Below, piece by piece: positions 1 to 9,307 of a stretch of DNA of 46,243 nucleotides. The position numbers were made by a program, and so were the translations under genes. The notes below the pieces were generated by a model. It was not told where the DNA came from and did no database searches. It was given only the letters and a program-made list of their open reading frames with translations. Origin of the DNA: an uncultured Gammaproteobacteria bacterium (GTDB taxonomy: Bacteria > Pseudomonadota > Gammaproteobacteria > Pseudomonadales > Azotimanducaceae); NCBI GenBank assembly GCA_913045175.1, contig CAJWQG010000027.1, forward strand, positions 1 through 46,243, written 5' to 3'. The first letter of the stretch is position 1, and each line of letters begins with the position of its first letter.

Positions 1-185
1 TAGCGAAGAAAAAGCCGGCTAAAAAGAAAGCTGCGAAGAAAAAACCAGCTAAGAAGAAAAAAGCCGCAAAGAAAAAGCCAGCCAAGAAAAAAGTAGCGAA
101 GAAAAAGCCGGCTAAAAAGAAAGCTGCGAAGAAAAAACCAGCTAAGAAAAAAGCCGCGAAGAAAAAAGCTAAGAAAAGACGCTAG
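1..185 (+). CDS. C-terminal tail of a histone H1-like / AlgP-like Lys-Ala-Pro-rich protein (partial, 5' end outside window)
   Basis: The frame beginning at base 3 is open to a TAG at 183-185. It encodes about 60 residues made almost only of Lys, Ala and Pro in units such as KKKPA and KKKAA, ending KKRR. Such tails are known from bacterial histone H1-like proteins and AlgP (AlgR3) of Pseudomonas, which bind DNA through charge and act as nucleoid-associated regulators. Bases 1-54 recur identically at 94-147, a 93-bp period (31 residues), so the tail grew by duplication and may vary in length between strains. The N-terminal part, which would decide the family, lies outside the window. A terminator follows directly. 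The composition is certain; the family name is inferred. Confidence 0.75.
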   Translation, partial: AKKKPAKKKAAKKKPAKKKKAAKKKPAKKKVAKKKPAKKKAAKKKPAKKKAAKKKAKKRR

Positions 186-195
186 TCGTCAACCC

Positions 196-226
196 AAAAG
201 CCCTCGTTAATCGAGGGCTTTTTTCT
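196..226 (+). terminator. Rho-independent terminator of the histone-like gene
   Basis: Bases 200-206 (GCCCTCG) pair perfectly with 212-218 (CGAGGGC) across a 5-base loop. An A-rich left flank and a T-rich right flank (219-226) lengthen the stem and give the U tract. It begins 11 bases after the stop codon of the Lys/Ala-rich gene. The A/T flanks also make it usable from the other strand, where mobA ends at 253, so it may be bidirectional. Confidence 0.9.
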
Positions 227-252
227 TTTGCTTTTATGTGTCGGTGCCTGGT

Positions 253-816
253 TCAACGGAGCTGGGCGCTGGTATTTACGTTTAGAAATGCTTCCGAGTT
301 GGCGGAAAAATCAGCGATGACTGGTGTCAGCCGGGTGATCCATCCAACGACTGATTTTGCACCTGATTCCAAATAATCTCTAATAGAATCAATAGCTTGG
401 GCCTTGCATAGGAATACCAGATGCTGGTCTCTGATCCCATCATTGGGTAGTGCGATGAGGTTATCTCCTAATGTCTCCTTCAGATGCTGGACAATGTCTG
501 ATGGCAATAGTGGCATATCACAGGGCACAACAAATACGTAGTCAGTATTTACAGAATCTGCACAGCTGGTTATACCTGTGAGCGGACCCTGAAACCCCGC
601 TTCGGTGTCGATGCAGTAGCGGTAGGGCAGCGATTGGAAGCGTTCGGAGCTCTCACCGCAGCTGATAATCACATGATTGACCTGAGGTTCTATAGTATCG
701 ATGACATGTTGGATCAGAGGCTTACCTTGGTAACTGCACCAGGCTTTGTCCAGGTTGCCCATACGACGTGATGCGCCACCAGCGAGTATAATTGCAGTGA
801 TCTTTTCGGAACTCAT
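253..816 (-). CDS. mobA: Molybdenum cofactor guanylyltransferase MobA
   Basis: MobA transfers GMP from GTP to molybdopterin to form the guanine dinucleotide cofactor used by DMSO-reductase-type enzymes, in the cytoplasm. The protein is 187 residues from the ATG at 816, close to the usual 190-200. The N-terminal nucleotide-binding motif LAGGASRRMG is followed by a Lys (DKAW), and the metal-binding PCDMP motif lies near residue 100. The frame is open upstream to a TTG at 846, but the ATG places LAGG at the expected distance from the N terminus. It is divergent from yoaA with only 36 bp between starts. No other Mo-cofactor gene is in the window. Assignment is firm. Confidence 0.92.
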   Translation of the reverse strand: MSSEKITAIILAGGASRRMGNLDKAWCSYQGKPLIQHVIDTIEPQVNHVIISCGESSERFQSLPYRYCIDTEAGFQGPLTGITSCADSVNTDYVFVVPCDMPLLPSDIVQHLKETLGDNLIALPNDGIRDQHLVFLCKAQAIDSIRDYLESGAKSVVGWITRLTPVIADFSANSEAFLNVNTSAQLR

Positions 817-852
817 GATGTTGTGTTCATTTAATAAGTGGAACAATTCTAG

Positions 853-2748
853 GTGACTGAGCTATCACATTATTTTGACGATGATGGATTGCTAGCGCAA
901 GAAGTTCCAGGTTTTGTTGTGCGAAATCAGCAACTGGAGATGGCGACTGCGGTAGCAGCTTCTATCTCGAATGAAGAGATATCATTCCTTGAAGCAGGAA
1001 CTGGTACGGGAAAAACGTTTGCATATCTGGTTCCATTATTTCTGTCCGGCAAAAAAGTAATGATCGCGACAGGTACGAAAACGTTACAGGATCAGCTAAA
1101 TTTTCAAGACCTGCCCCTCATTAGTAGATTTTTTCCCAGACACCGTTCTGCTCTTCTGAAGGGAAGAAGTAACTATCTTTGTCCAAATCGTCTGGAAAAG
1201 TTCCTGAAAGTCATGGTGTCTGATGAACCAACGCTGGCACAGTTGGTTCGCATTCGATCCTGGGCGACCAGTTCAGTGTCGGGAGACCTTGGGGAAGCGC
1301 CTCAGGTTGAAGCCCATGTTGTACCTCTAATTACAAGCACCCGAGATAACTGTTTAGGGTCTGGTTGTCCACAATTCGACACCTGTCCCCTTTATGCAGC
1401 GAGGAAACGAGCGCAGGAAGCGGACGTAATCGTTGTAAATCACCATTTACTGTTTGCGGATCTTGCCTTGAAAGAAGACAGTTTAAGTAGCGTTTTACCC
1501 AAGGTTGATGCGATTGTGGTCGATGAAGCGCATCAAGTGCCAGATATAGCCAGACAGTTTTTTGGCGCGTCAGTGAGTTCTCGAAGTTTTGGAGACCTTA
1601 TTCGGGATCTTAGAGGTGAAATGTCTCTGCTTGGTAATGATGACCCTGCACTGCTCAATCAAATCAATCAGTTGGAGGCGGCGCTCGATGCGATGATAGG
1701 AGCCATACTCGCGGGCAATGCCGATTTTGACCAGTGGTTCCAGTGTGGGGGGCAGTCTATTGTGGAAGAGGTTGACCATTCGCTGGCAGAGCTTAGAGAA
1801 GCCCTGGACGTCGCTTCAGGCAGAAGCCAGGGCCTTGATAGCGGCAGACGTAGGGTAGAGCAGATTGCGGATGACTTTGTGCTATTGACGGAACCCACAA
1901 GCCTTGATGACTTCGTTCATTGGATTGATCGAACGCGGACGGGGTTCACGGTGCATCTTTCTCCGATTGACGTCGCTCAGACTATTGGTCAGCTGTTCTC
2001 ACCGGGAGCGTGGATTTTTTGTTCCGCTACGTTGTGCGTTGATGGTAGTTTTTCACATATCCGTCGCGCGCTCGGCGTTGAAGAAGCAGTTGAACAGCGG
2101 TTTTTGAGTCCTTTCGACTTTCAACGTCAAGTGCGTGCTTGCCTTCCCCCGGATCTCCCGGTACCGGGAAGTGACGATCATACTTACGCGCTTGTGGAAG
2201 CTGTTAAGCCGGTGCTATCGGCCAATCATGGCAGAACGTTTTTCCTGTGTACGAGCTATCGTGCGATGAACATTGTCAGGGACCTTTTGTCAGACTCGCA
2301 CAACTTATTTGTACAGGGAGTGTTACCGCGGCATGAACTGATGGCCGCGTTCCGCCGAACCGAGCGTAGTATCTTGCTGGCGACTCACAGTTTTTGGCAG
2401 GGTGTCGATGTCAAAGGTGCAGGACTAACCTGTGTCATTATCGATAAGTTACCATTTGCTAGTCCAGAAGAACCTTTGCCACGTGCCACGATGCAGGCAA
2501 TCGATACTGCAGGTGGAAACGGATTCGTCGATTATCTCCTTCCTCAAGCGATCATTGCACTCAATCAGGGGTTTGGTCGGCTGATAAGGGCGGAATCGGA
2601 TCGAGGATTGTTTATCCTTGGAGATCCTAGGATATTTAGTCGTAGCTACGGTGGACTGGTTCTCTCCAGTCTTCCTGAGATGGAATGGATAGAGATGGAA
2701 AATGCATGCCAATACATAGGGGGAATAAGTGAACGTTCTGGCAATTGA
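853..2748 (+). CDS. yoaA: ATP-dependent DNA helicase YoaA (XPD/DinG family, Fe-S)
   Basis: YoaA is a superfamily 2 helicase of the XPD/DinG group that helps repair damaged replication forks; in E. coli it works with the clamp-loader subunit HolC. The 631 residues match the usual ~636. Walker A (AGTGTGKT) is at residues 48-55 and the DEAH box at 224-227. Four cysteines at about 110, 167, 172 and 178 fit the 4Fe-4S cluster site between motifs I and II. C-terminal helicase motifs, including QGFGRLIR, are present. The start is GTG at 853. Its 3' end overlaps tsaB by 20 bases; a yoaA-tsaB pair is a conserved gammaproteobacterial arrangement. Confidence 0.93.
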   Translation: MTELSHYFDDDGLLAQEVPGFVVRNQQLEMATAVAASISNEEISFLEAGTGTGKTFAYLVPLFLSGKKVMIATGTKTLQDQLNFQDLPLISRFFPRHRSALLKGRSNYLCPNRLEKFLKVMVSDEPTLAQLVRIRSWATSSVSGDLGEAPQVEAHVVPLITSTRDNCLGSGCPQFDTCPLYAARKRAQEADVIVVNHHLLFADLALKEDSLSSVLPKVDAIVVDEAHQVPDIARQFFGASVSSRSFGDLIRDLRGEMSLLGNDDPALLNQINQLEAALDAMIGAILAGNADFDQWFQCGGQSIVEEVDHSLAELREALDVASGRSQGLDSGRRRVEQIADDFVLLTEPTSLDDFVHWIDRTRTGFTVHLSPIDVAQTIGQLFSPGAWIFCSATLCVDGSFSHIRRALGVEEAVEQRFLSPFDFQRQVRACLPPDLPVPGSDDHTYALVEAVKPVLSANHGRTFFLCTSYRAMNIVRDLLSDSHNLFVQGVLPRHELMAAFRRTERSILLATHSFWQGVDVKGAGLTCVIIDKLPFASPEEPLPRATMQAIDTAGGNGFVDYLLPQAIIALNQGFGRLIRAESDRGLFILGDPRIFSRSYGGLVLSSLPEMEWIEMENACQYIGGISERSGN

Positions 2749-3409
2749 CACTTCATCGACAGCTTGTGTCCTGGGACTACAGGTTGATGATCAGCGCGAT
2801 GCGGATGTTCGTATCTCTGGTAGGTCACATAGCAGAGACATACTGCCTGCTATTTCTGAATTACTTTCTGCAAACCAGGTTTCCCTGAGTCAGCTTGATT
2901 GCATCGTTTTTGGGCAAGGTCCAGGTTCCTTTACGGGTTTGCGTATTGCGGTCGGCGTGGTTCAAGGATTGGGATATGGTCTTGATGTACCGGTCGTCCC
3001 TGTGTCCTCGCTGGCATGCCTGGCGCAGGCCGCCTATGAGGCGACTGGAAATAGTCGGATTGTAGTGGCGCTACATGCACGTCAGGAAGAGGTATACCTT
3101 GGGGTCTATGAAGCAGCGGACAGCTTTGTTCGTGCAATTTCGGATGAGACAGTTATCGATGTAAACGATATCTCCCCGCTGCTGACAGACGACTGGATTG
3201 GCGTTGGCGATGGTTGGATTCTGCGTGCACAACTGGAGAGTGCGCTTGGCAAAAAGATGTTAAGTGTGACAACTGATGTCCACCCTGATCCTGATGCGTT
3301 ACTGAATCTTGGTATTGATGGGTTCAAGTCTGGTCGATCGATCGACGCGATTGATGCGCGCCCTGAATATCTTAGAGAACAGGTTGCGACACCGAGCAAG
3401 AAGCAGTGA
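2729..3409 (+). CDS. tsaB: tRNA threonylcarbamoyladenosine biosynthesis protein TsaB
   Basis: TsaB is the ASKHA-fold partner of TsaD; with TsaE they move the threonylcarbamoyl group onto A37 of ANN-decoding tRNAs (t6A). The N-terminal AIDTSS motif and the GQGPGSFTGLRI segment are diagnostic, and the length (226 aa) is typical (about 231). The GTG start at 2729 lies inside the end of yoaA, preceded by an AGGGGG Shine-Dalgarno tract at good spacing. Its stop overlaps the GTG of rsmJ by four bases (GTGA), so yoaA-tsaB-rsmJ are probably translationally coupled. Confidence 0.95.
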   Translation: MNVLAIDTSSTACVLGLQVDDQRDADVRISGRSHSRDILPAISELLSANQVSLSQLDCIVFGQGPGSFTGLRIAVGVVQGLGYGLDVPVVPVSSLACLAQAAYEATGNSRIVVALHARQEEVYLGVYEAADSFVRAISDETVIDVNDISPLLTDDWIGVGDGWILRAQLESALGKKMLSVTTDVHPDPDALLNLGIDGFKSGRSIDAIDARPEYLREQVATPSKKQ

Positions 3410-4053
3410 GTCGGTACGTATTGCAAACTACGGCATCTGGTCTCTGCCTCGAAGACACGTTTAGTGATCAACATCCAACGCTTCTCGACTTTACTTCCGG
3501 TCAATTCAACTATCGGTTGAAGAAAGGCGGTGGCAGGCGTGAGCTGCTTGCCAAGGCTGTTGGTGCGAAAGATGGAACCAATGTGATTGATTGTACGGCG
3601 GGCCTGGGTCGCGACGCTTTTTTACTTGCATCATTGGGATGCAGGGTAACGATGATAGAGCGCTCTCCCGTTGTGGCATTACTGCTTGATGATGCCCTTG
3701 AGCGTGCATTGCATCACGAGGATCTGGCCGAGACGGTAGCGCGTATTGAGCTGGTTTCGGGAAACGCGATAGATTATCTCAATGATGTCCAAACCGTACC
3801 TGAGGTCATCATGTTAGACCCGATGTTTCCGGCGCGAAAAAAAAGTGCACGGGTAAAAGGTGATATGCAAATGATGCAACGCTTCCTTGGAACTGATGGT
3901 GATGTCGATACACTTTTCGCTGCCGCCTATTCGAGCGGATGTTCGCGAGTTGTTTTAAAGCGCCCGTTGCACGATAAGTACGAGTTACCCATTAAACCGA
4001 CTAATACCCTAAGGGGCGGTTCTATTCGTTTTGATGTTTTTGTTATTTCTTAG
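3406..4053 (+). CDS. rsmJ: 16S rRNA (guanine1516-N2)-methyltransferase RsmJ
   Basis: RsmJ methylates G1516 of 16S rRNA using S-adenosylmethionine. The 215-residue protein carries the SAM-binding motif DCTAGLGRDAF (residues 62-72), the acidic ribose-binding position in MIERSP, and the family's DPMFP catalytic motif (138-142) followed by KKSARV. E. coli RsmJ is 250 residues; the difference is at the N terminus, so this is a short form rather than a truncation. It starts with GTG overlapping the tsaB stop and ends 10 bases from the convergent plsB stop, with no visible terminator between. Confidence 0.93.
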   Translation: MSRYVLQTTASGLCLEDTFSDQHPTLLDFTSGQFNYRLKKGGGRRELLAKAVGAKDGTNVIDCTAGLGRDAFLLASLGCRVTMIERSPVVALLLDDALERALHHEDLAETVARIELVSGNAIDYLNDVQTVPEVIMLDPMFPARKKSARVKGDMQMMQRFLGTDGDVDTLFAAAYSSGCSRVVLKRPLHDKYELPIKPTNTLRGGSIRFDVFVIS

Positions 4054-4063
4054 GAAATTGGGG

Positions 4064-6499
4064 CTATTTCTCTGAGGACAGTGCCTGTAACACATGGTGT
4101 CGCATTCCAATATCCAGCGTGGCGGCAGCGTTTTCTGAAAGTCTGGTGAAATCCTGAGCAATGGAAACACGATTGTCTGATACCTGAACCATGTTCTCTG
4201 ACTTCAAAGTATTGATGAAGTTGCCAAATAAGCTCTTGTCAAAGAAAGTTGGGGAGTTAATACCGTAGATTGTAGAGAGTCGCTGAGCGATAGCGCTGGC
4301 ATCTGACTCAAGCTGACGAACTGAGCGCGGCTTCGCTGAAGCGAGGAGTGTCGCTACGATATGAAATCGTTCCAGGGTTGGCTCTATGATTTCAGCAAGA
4401 TAGACGAGAGATTCGAATTCCACGCTGGTTGGCTCTGGCGCGTTTAATCGCTCACCTTTCAGGTCGACTTCGATGACGTCGTTGTCGTGCAACAGTTGTA
4501 GCGCATGAGTGCATAGTGATTGGATATCTGATTCTTCGAACGGAAGAAAGTATTCACTTCGCAGGTATGGATAGAGACCGCGCAGGAAATCCGTAACCGC
4601 TGCGATCGACGTAGTACGTTCAGTCATTACAAAGCGCGCGATCAGCGACGGAATGGCATAGATATTGGCTACATTGTTTCGATAGTAGGCGAGCATGGCA
4701 GACAGTTCAGGTGTCGCATTGATGGTTGTGCCAAAAGCGTGTTGCTCACGGGTGATGCCGGTAATTTCGATCGCTTTTTCAAGAACTTCCCTGGACGGCG
4801 CGTCCGTAACGGTGATCTGATCGCTATAGTTTGCGCCTCTGGCGATGGATCGAAGAATGCCGATCTGCGTTAGTAGTTGTTGTTCCTCCATGATTTGACG
4901 TGGTGTTCCCAGGAGCGCAGTGGCTACCAGAGTGACGGGATTGATAGCAACGGCCCGGTTTATCTCAGTCGCGAGTTTTCTGGCAAGCTCACCGCAAACT
5001 GCTGAGAATCGGGCGTTATCCAGTTCGCCAGGGGTTCTCCAATTAGTCAGATTCTCGTCAAGAAACGAGTCAAGCATCAAGGGAGCACCGAAATTGACGG
5101 TGACCTTTCCGAATGAATATCTAAAGGACCGCAATACACCGAAAATATCCAGTAGTGATTCGGTCTTTTTGTCCTTGCCGGTAAGTTCACTCATGTAGGT
5201 GGCGACTTCCAATACACGTTCGTAACCGAAATAGACTGGCATAAGGCAGATTGGCCGAGACGCGTCCCGAGCAAAGCTGCGCATGGTCATTGATAGCATC
5301 CCTGTCTTCGGGTCGAGGGTACGTCCAGTTCGGCTGCGACCACCTTCTATGAAGTACTCCACCGAGTAGCCTCTTACAAACATCTGGTGCAGATACTCAT
5401 CGAAAATAGCACGATAGAGAGCATCGCCTTGAAAAGATCTGCGCATAAAGAATGCGCCAGCGCGTCTCAAAAGCGGACCTACGATGGGTAAATTAAGGTT
5501 CTTTCCCGCGGCAATGTGCGGAGGAGTCAGACCGTTGTGGTACAGAACGTATGATAAGAGAAGATAGTCGATATGGCTTCGGTGACAAGGCACATAAATA
5601 ATTTCATTGGAAAGAGCCGCCTGCTGCACTGCTTCAACATTATTCACCTCTATACCGTCATATAGTTTGTGCCACAGCCAGGTGAGCACGACATGGAAAA
5701 AACGGATGACGCGATAAGATTGATGTGAAGCAATTTCTCTGGCATACGCCAAAGCTTTTTTTTCTATGGTGTGAATTTGTGCGTCTGTTTGAACAACTTC
5801 TTTCTCGATTGTTTGTCTCACTGCGTTGCTGGAAAGCATCGTATTAATCAGTGTTCTCCGATGAGAAAGGTCTGGGCCTATTACTGCCTGTCGCTGATGT
5901 CTGAAGTGGACTCGAAGCACCCTCAGTAGTTTGCGAATCTGTTTGTCCGGATTCGGTTCACTGGTGATGAGTTGGCGCAGGCTTAGTGGTGCGCTGTATT
6001 CAATCAGGATATGGCGGGGGTGAAAGATAATTGCCAGTAGTTTTTTAAGCCTGTTGGTTACGGTCCAGTTTTCAGAAAGAATGAGTTTGTAGAGCGACTT
6101 TTCTCGGTCTGGCTGGTGCCCCCAGAAAATTGATACGGGTACAATCTTGATGTCGCTGGTGGTTTCATTCTGATGCGTAAATAGTCTGACCATCCGCTCT
6201 GACAAAACACGCTGAGTCCGGCGCCCGAATCGGCCCTCAGGATGTCCCACGAAGAAAACAGCACGTTTCTCGTTTACTCCGGGTATCGGTTGAGAGGGTC
6301 TTGGTAGTAGGGCGTCTTCGCTACATCGATCAGTGACCAGAAGGTCAGCAGTTGATCGAAACGGTAAGACGTAACAGACCGAGTCGTCGTCACTCAGCTC
6401 CAGGTTTGAGGCACCTAGTACGGTGGGTTTGATCCAGAAGAATAGTATCGTCCGGCTAATGCGAAACTGGAAGGCTCTGAGCCTATCGAGTATTTCCAT
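4064..6499 (-). CDS. plsB: Glycerol-3-phosphate 1-O-acyltransferase PlsB
   Basis: PlsB attaches the first acyl chain to sn-glycerol 3-phosphate at the inner membrane, starting phospholipid synthesis. The 811 residues match the family (about 807-830). The catalytic HX4D motif is CHRSHIDYLLLSY at residues 305-317 (His306, Asp311), followed by the substrate motifs GAFFMRRSF and EGGRSRTGR and by MPVYFGYER. The ATG at 6499 lies inside the last codons of gspD (17-base overlap), so the two are cotranscribed and probably coupled. plsB next to gspD is not a functional pairing I know of; it may simply be the end of the operon. Confidence 0.95.
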   Translation of the reverse strand: MEILDRLRAFQFRISRTILFFWIKPTVLGASNLELSDDDSVCYVLPFRSTADLLVTDRCSEDALLPRPSQPIPGVNEKRAVFFVGHPEGRFGRRTQRVLSERMVRLFTHQNETTSDIKIVPVSIFWGHQPDREKSLYKLILSENWTVTNRLKKLLAIIFHPRHILIEYSAPLSLRQLITSEPNPDKQIRKLLRVLRVHFRHQRQAVIGPDLSHRRTLINTMLSSNAVRQTIEKEVVQTDAQIHTIEKKALAYAREIASHQSYRVIRFFHVVLTWLWHKLYDGIEVNNVEAVQQAALSNEIIYVPCHRSHIDYLLLSYVLYHNGLTPPHIAAGKNLNLPIVGPLLRRAGAFFMRRSFQGDALYRAIFDEYLHQMFVRGYSVEYFIEGGRSRTGRTLDPKTGMLSMTMRSFARDASRPICLMPVYFGYERVLEVATYMSELTGKDKKTESLLDIFGVLRSFRYSFGKVTVNFGAPLMLDSFLDENLTNWRTPGELDNARFSAVCGELARKLATEINRAVAINPVTLVATALLGTPRQIMEEQQLLTQIGILRSIARGANYSDQITVTDAPSREVLEKAIEITGITREQHAFGTTINATPELSAMLAYYRNNVANIYAIPSLIARFVMTERTTSIAAVTDFLRGLYPYLRSEYFLPFEESDIQSLCTHALQLLHDNDVIEVDLKGERLNAPEPTSVEFESLVYLAEIIEPTLERFHIVATLLASAKPRSVRQLESDASAIAQRLSTIYGINSPTFFDKSLFGNFINTLKSENMVQVSDNRVSIAQDFTRLSENAAATLDIGMRHHVLQALSSEK

Positions 6500-8351
6500 T
6501 AAAGAGTTCCGAAATTTCCGCGGCCGAGTCTGTTCCCTCTATTTCTATTTCGTATAACTTCGAATACTTGCGTTCAGTTACCGCGGCGATGTCGGACCTT
6601 GTATTGAGGACTGTTGGGCGTAGGAATACCAATAGGTTTTGTTTTTCGTACGACTTAGTCTCGCTGCTAAACAACTTTCCGAGGACTGGTATCTTACCGA
6701 GAATTGGCACTCCCGTATGGTTATTCGACACTTTGTCGCGGGTCAGTCCGCCCAGAATAATTACTTCGCCGTTGTCCACCAGCACTGTAGTGTCGATGGT
6801 GCGCTTACTGGTAATCAGGTCGGCAGCGGCCTCGTCACCAATTGCCTGCAGGCTGCTTTCTTCGACCTCTGATACTTCCTGGTGGATCTCGAGGCGTATC
6901 AAGGCTCCATCGTGTATGTGTGGTGTTACTTCCAGTGTCAGGCCAACATCCTCCCGCTGGATGGTTGTGAAAGGATTATTTTGCGATCCTGTAAGGCTGG
7001 AGCCTGTCCTGAATGGCACGTTCTGACCCACGACGATTTTAGCTTCTTCATTGTCCATCGTCGTGATGCTTGGTGTAGACAATAGATTGGCGTCTCTGTT
7101 AGTTGCCAGTGCACGAATAATGAAAGCGAAACTGGTGGCGGTTTCAGAGAGTCGTCCACCACCGATAAGTGGTGAACTGCCGAGGTCGGTTACTGCCGGT
7201 GTCTGGGTTGCTATTGACTGTAGTATGTTTGCCAGGGTGCTGTTCGGCGCAGTCAATCCCAGGGGGAGGCTGCTGCTCGATGCATCGCCAATAAACAGTT
7301 CGGAACCAAGCTGCCGTTCGAAATCAGTTGTAACTTCAACGATTGCTGCTTCAATTAACACCTGCAGTCGTCGAACGTCGAGTTCGTTGATGATCTCTTT
7401 TAATTCGATCATCGTGGACGGATTCGCTTTGATCACCAATGCGTTCAGAGAAGTATCCGCTTGTATCCTGGTCTCCACGTTCTGTCCCGGGGCGTCTTTA
7501 TCGCCGGTGTTGTTAGATACCAGATTGTTCAACAGTTCCGCCATCTGTTCAGCGTCTGAATGGGCGAGGCGCACCACCTTAACGGTCCCGCTCCTGTTTG
7601 CGGGTACGTCGAGACTACGAACAAGATCGGCAACTCTTCTAACGGTGTCTTTCTCGCCTTTTACAACCAGGCTATTGGTTCGTTCGCTGGCAACCACTGT
7701 TACCTTGTTGGGACCTTTTGCCCCCTTACCAATCTCGTCCGGAGCGAGTTGTTCCAGCAGTGCGATCATGTCTTCGACCCATGCTTCTTTGAGATCAATG
7801 ATCTTGATGTGCTGATTGTCGGAAACATCGATCTTCCTCACGATTCTCTCGAGCCGGTTGATGTTGCTGGCGTAGTCGCTGATTAGTAGTACGTTTGGTG
7901 TTTCCAGGCCGGCAACGTGGCCATGTTGTGGGATCAAGGGGCGTAAAATTTTGACTAGCTCTTTTGCTGGCGCATTGGTTACAGGAACAACACGAGTGAT
8001 CAGTTCTTCGGTGTTAACGTTCTCAAAATCGTAAGGATTACCACTTTGCTTGGCGAGTACCTGCTGTACGATTTTAGTAGTATTACCCGACGGCACGGCG
8101 GCGAAACCATGGACACGAAGCACGCTCAGAAAAAGTTCATACACTGAGTCAGCGTCCATTGGCGTATTGGAGACAACCGTGACATTACCCTTGATTCGGG
8201 GGTCGATGACGAAACTTTTCCCCGAGATCGCGGATACCTGCGTAATAAACTCGCGCAAGTCTGTATTGCGCAAATTTATTTTCCACTCGTTTTGAGCAGC
8301 GAGTGACAAGCCTGGCGCCAGGAGCAGGACACATAGTAAAACTGTTCTCAT
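6483..8351 (-). CDS. gspD: Type II secretion system secretin GspD
   Basis: GspD forms the outer-membrane secretin channel of the type II secretion system. The 622 residues begin with a signal peptide (MRTVLLCVLLLAPGLSLAA), then the N0 domain (WKINLRNTDLREFI), three N1-N3 (secretin_N) repeats and the C-terminal secretin domain with VPFRTGS and the late segment VPILGKIPVLGKLF. The ATG at 8351 is chosen because GGGAGAA lies just upstream and it starts directly at the signal peptide; an in-frame GTG at 8369 overlaps gspC and has no comparable site. It follows gspC by 14 bases. The other T2SS genes (gspE-M) are not in the window. Confidence 0.95.
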   Translation of the reverse strand: MRTVLLCVLLLAPGLSLAAQNEWKINLRNTDLREFITQVSAISGKSFVIDPRIKGNVTVVSNTPMDADSVYELFLSVLRVHGFAAVPSGNTTKIVQQVLAKQSGNPYDFENVNTEELITRVVPVTNAPAKELVKILRPLIPQHGHVAGLETPNVLLISDYASNINRLERIVRKIDVSDNQHIKIIDLKEAWVEDMIALLEQLAPDEIGKGAKGPNKVTVVASERTNSLVVKGEKDTVRRVADLVRSLDVPANRSGTVKVVRLAHSDAEQMAELLNNLVSNNTGDKDAPGQNVETRIQADTSLNALVIKANPSTMIELKEIINELDVRRLQVLIEAAIVEVTTDFERQLGSELFIGDASSSSLPLGLTAPNSTLANILQSIATQTPAVTDLGSSPLIGGGRLSETATSFAFIIRALATNRDANLLSTPSITTMDNEEAKIVVGQNVPFRTGSSLTGSQNNPFTTIQREDVGLTLEVTPHIHDGALIRLEIHQEVSEVEESSLQAIGDEAAADLITSKRTIDTTVLVDNGEVIILGGLTRDKVSNNHTGVPILGKIPVLGKLFSSETKSYEKQNLLVFLRPTVLNTRSDIAAVTERKYSKLYEIEIEGTDSAAEISELFNGNTR

Positions 8352-8365
8352 AATTTCTCCCAATC

Positions 8366-9307
8366 TCACGGGATTGGCACCGTAAGAAAAAATCTTCTCG
8401 TATCTCTTCTGACTTCGACTCGCACACGTTTTTGCGCAAGTGCCTGCTCAACGAGCGCTGAATCTTTAGCTGCATCACCGACTGCTTTGCCGTTAACAGA
8501 TAAAATCACGTCGCCTTGCTTTAGGCCAGCTTTGGTTAGCACGTCGTTGGACGCATCAAGTTTGTAACCTTTTGAACTTCCAGACTCGATTGGGCTGACG
8601 CCAAGGTTGACCAGGGTGCCGGCAGGGTCAGCGGTGATCGCATCCCTGTGTGTCTCGACGTATTGCCTCAGAGTATTGCCAGCTGAATTTGTCGGCCTTG
8701 GGCTGGATGACATGCCCTCTCTTTCCGTTATGCGGGATCGAATCTGACCAAGGTGTGAAGAACTGCCACTTGACCTGCTGGCTCGTGGAGGTACATTTCG
8801 TGTCGTATTGGTGCGCGTCGCCGCGGCGCTGAAGACTTCCTCGCTAAATACCAGTTTTTCAAGTCTTGAACCCCGTTTGATCAGGATGTGGTCGTCGTGG
8901 ACAGAATCGAGCGTGGCGTTTCCCGGTAGTCGGTCACCTATGTGATAAAGCTCACCCTCTTTGTTTTTCTGGGACACTACCGCAGCTGAGTCATCAGGAT
9001 TGTCGGAATTGAATACGCCCAATAGCTCCAGGCTGAGCTTCGTTTTTGGCGCGTCGACAGTTTTTGGCGCCGCTACAGATCCTGCCCGACCGAACAGGTT
9101 GAGCTCACTGATATTCACACGCGGCGATGATCTCACGGCTGGTTTTTGCACCTCCGTTTGTTCAGGAGCATGCATAGGGTCCAGGTTATCCAATACGAAA
9201 ACCGTCGTGTCAACAATTGCCATCATCATCAGAATGACAAGCAGCATGGCAGTAAGCGTTGCCAGCCGTTGCTGATGTTGTTGCCAGAAGTGGGTGATTG
9301 CGTCCAA
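8366..9307 (-). CDS. gspC: Type II secretion system inner-membrane protein GspC (PDZ type)
   Basis: GspC links the inner-membrane T2SS platform to the GspD secretin. The 313 residues show a short cytoplasmic N terminus, one membrane helix (about residues 17-37), a homology region (NISELNLFGRAG through LGVFNSDNPDDSAAVV) that binds secretin, a Ser/Arg-rich linker and a C-terminal PDZ domain (about 240-313, with LKQGDVILSVNG). The start appears to be TTG at 9307: an in-frame TGA lies just upstream, and the next ATG (residue 21) would fall inside the membrane helix. No good Shine-Dalgarno is seen. It sits between gspN and gspD. Confidence 0.9.
   Translation of the reverse strand: MDAITHFWQQHQQRLATLTAMLLVILMMMAIVDTTVFVLDNLDPMHAPEQTEVQKPAVRSSPRVNISELNLFGRAGSVAAPKTVDAPKTKLSLELLGVFNSDNPDDSAAVVSQKNKEGELYHIGDRLPGNATLDSVHDDHILIKRGSRLEKLVFSEEVFSAAATRTNTTRNVPPRASRSSGSSSHLGQIRSRITEREGMSSSPRPTNSAGNTLRQYVETHRDAITADPAGTLVNLGVSPIESGSSKGYKLDASNDVLTKAGLKQGDVILSVNGKAVGDAAKDSALVEQALAQKRVRVEVRRDTRRFFLTVPIP

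Noticed and set aside
4054-4063. Terminator between convergent rsmJ and plsB
   Set aside because: The gap is 10 bases and no hairpin with a T tract is visible in or around it.
7051-7815. 254-codon ORF opposite gspD
   Set aside because: It is an antisense shadow: Ser/Thr/Arg-rich with no domain, while gspD on the other strand has every secretin motif.
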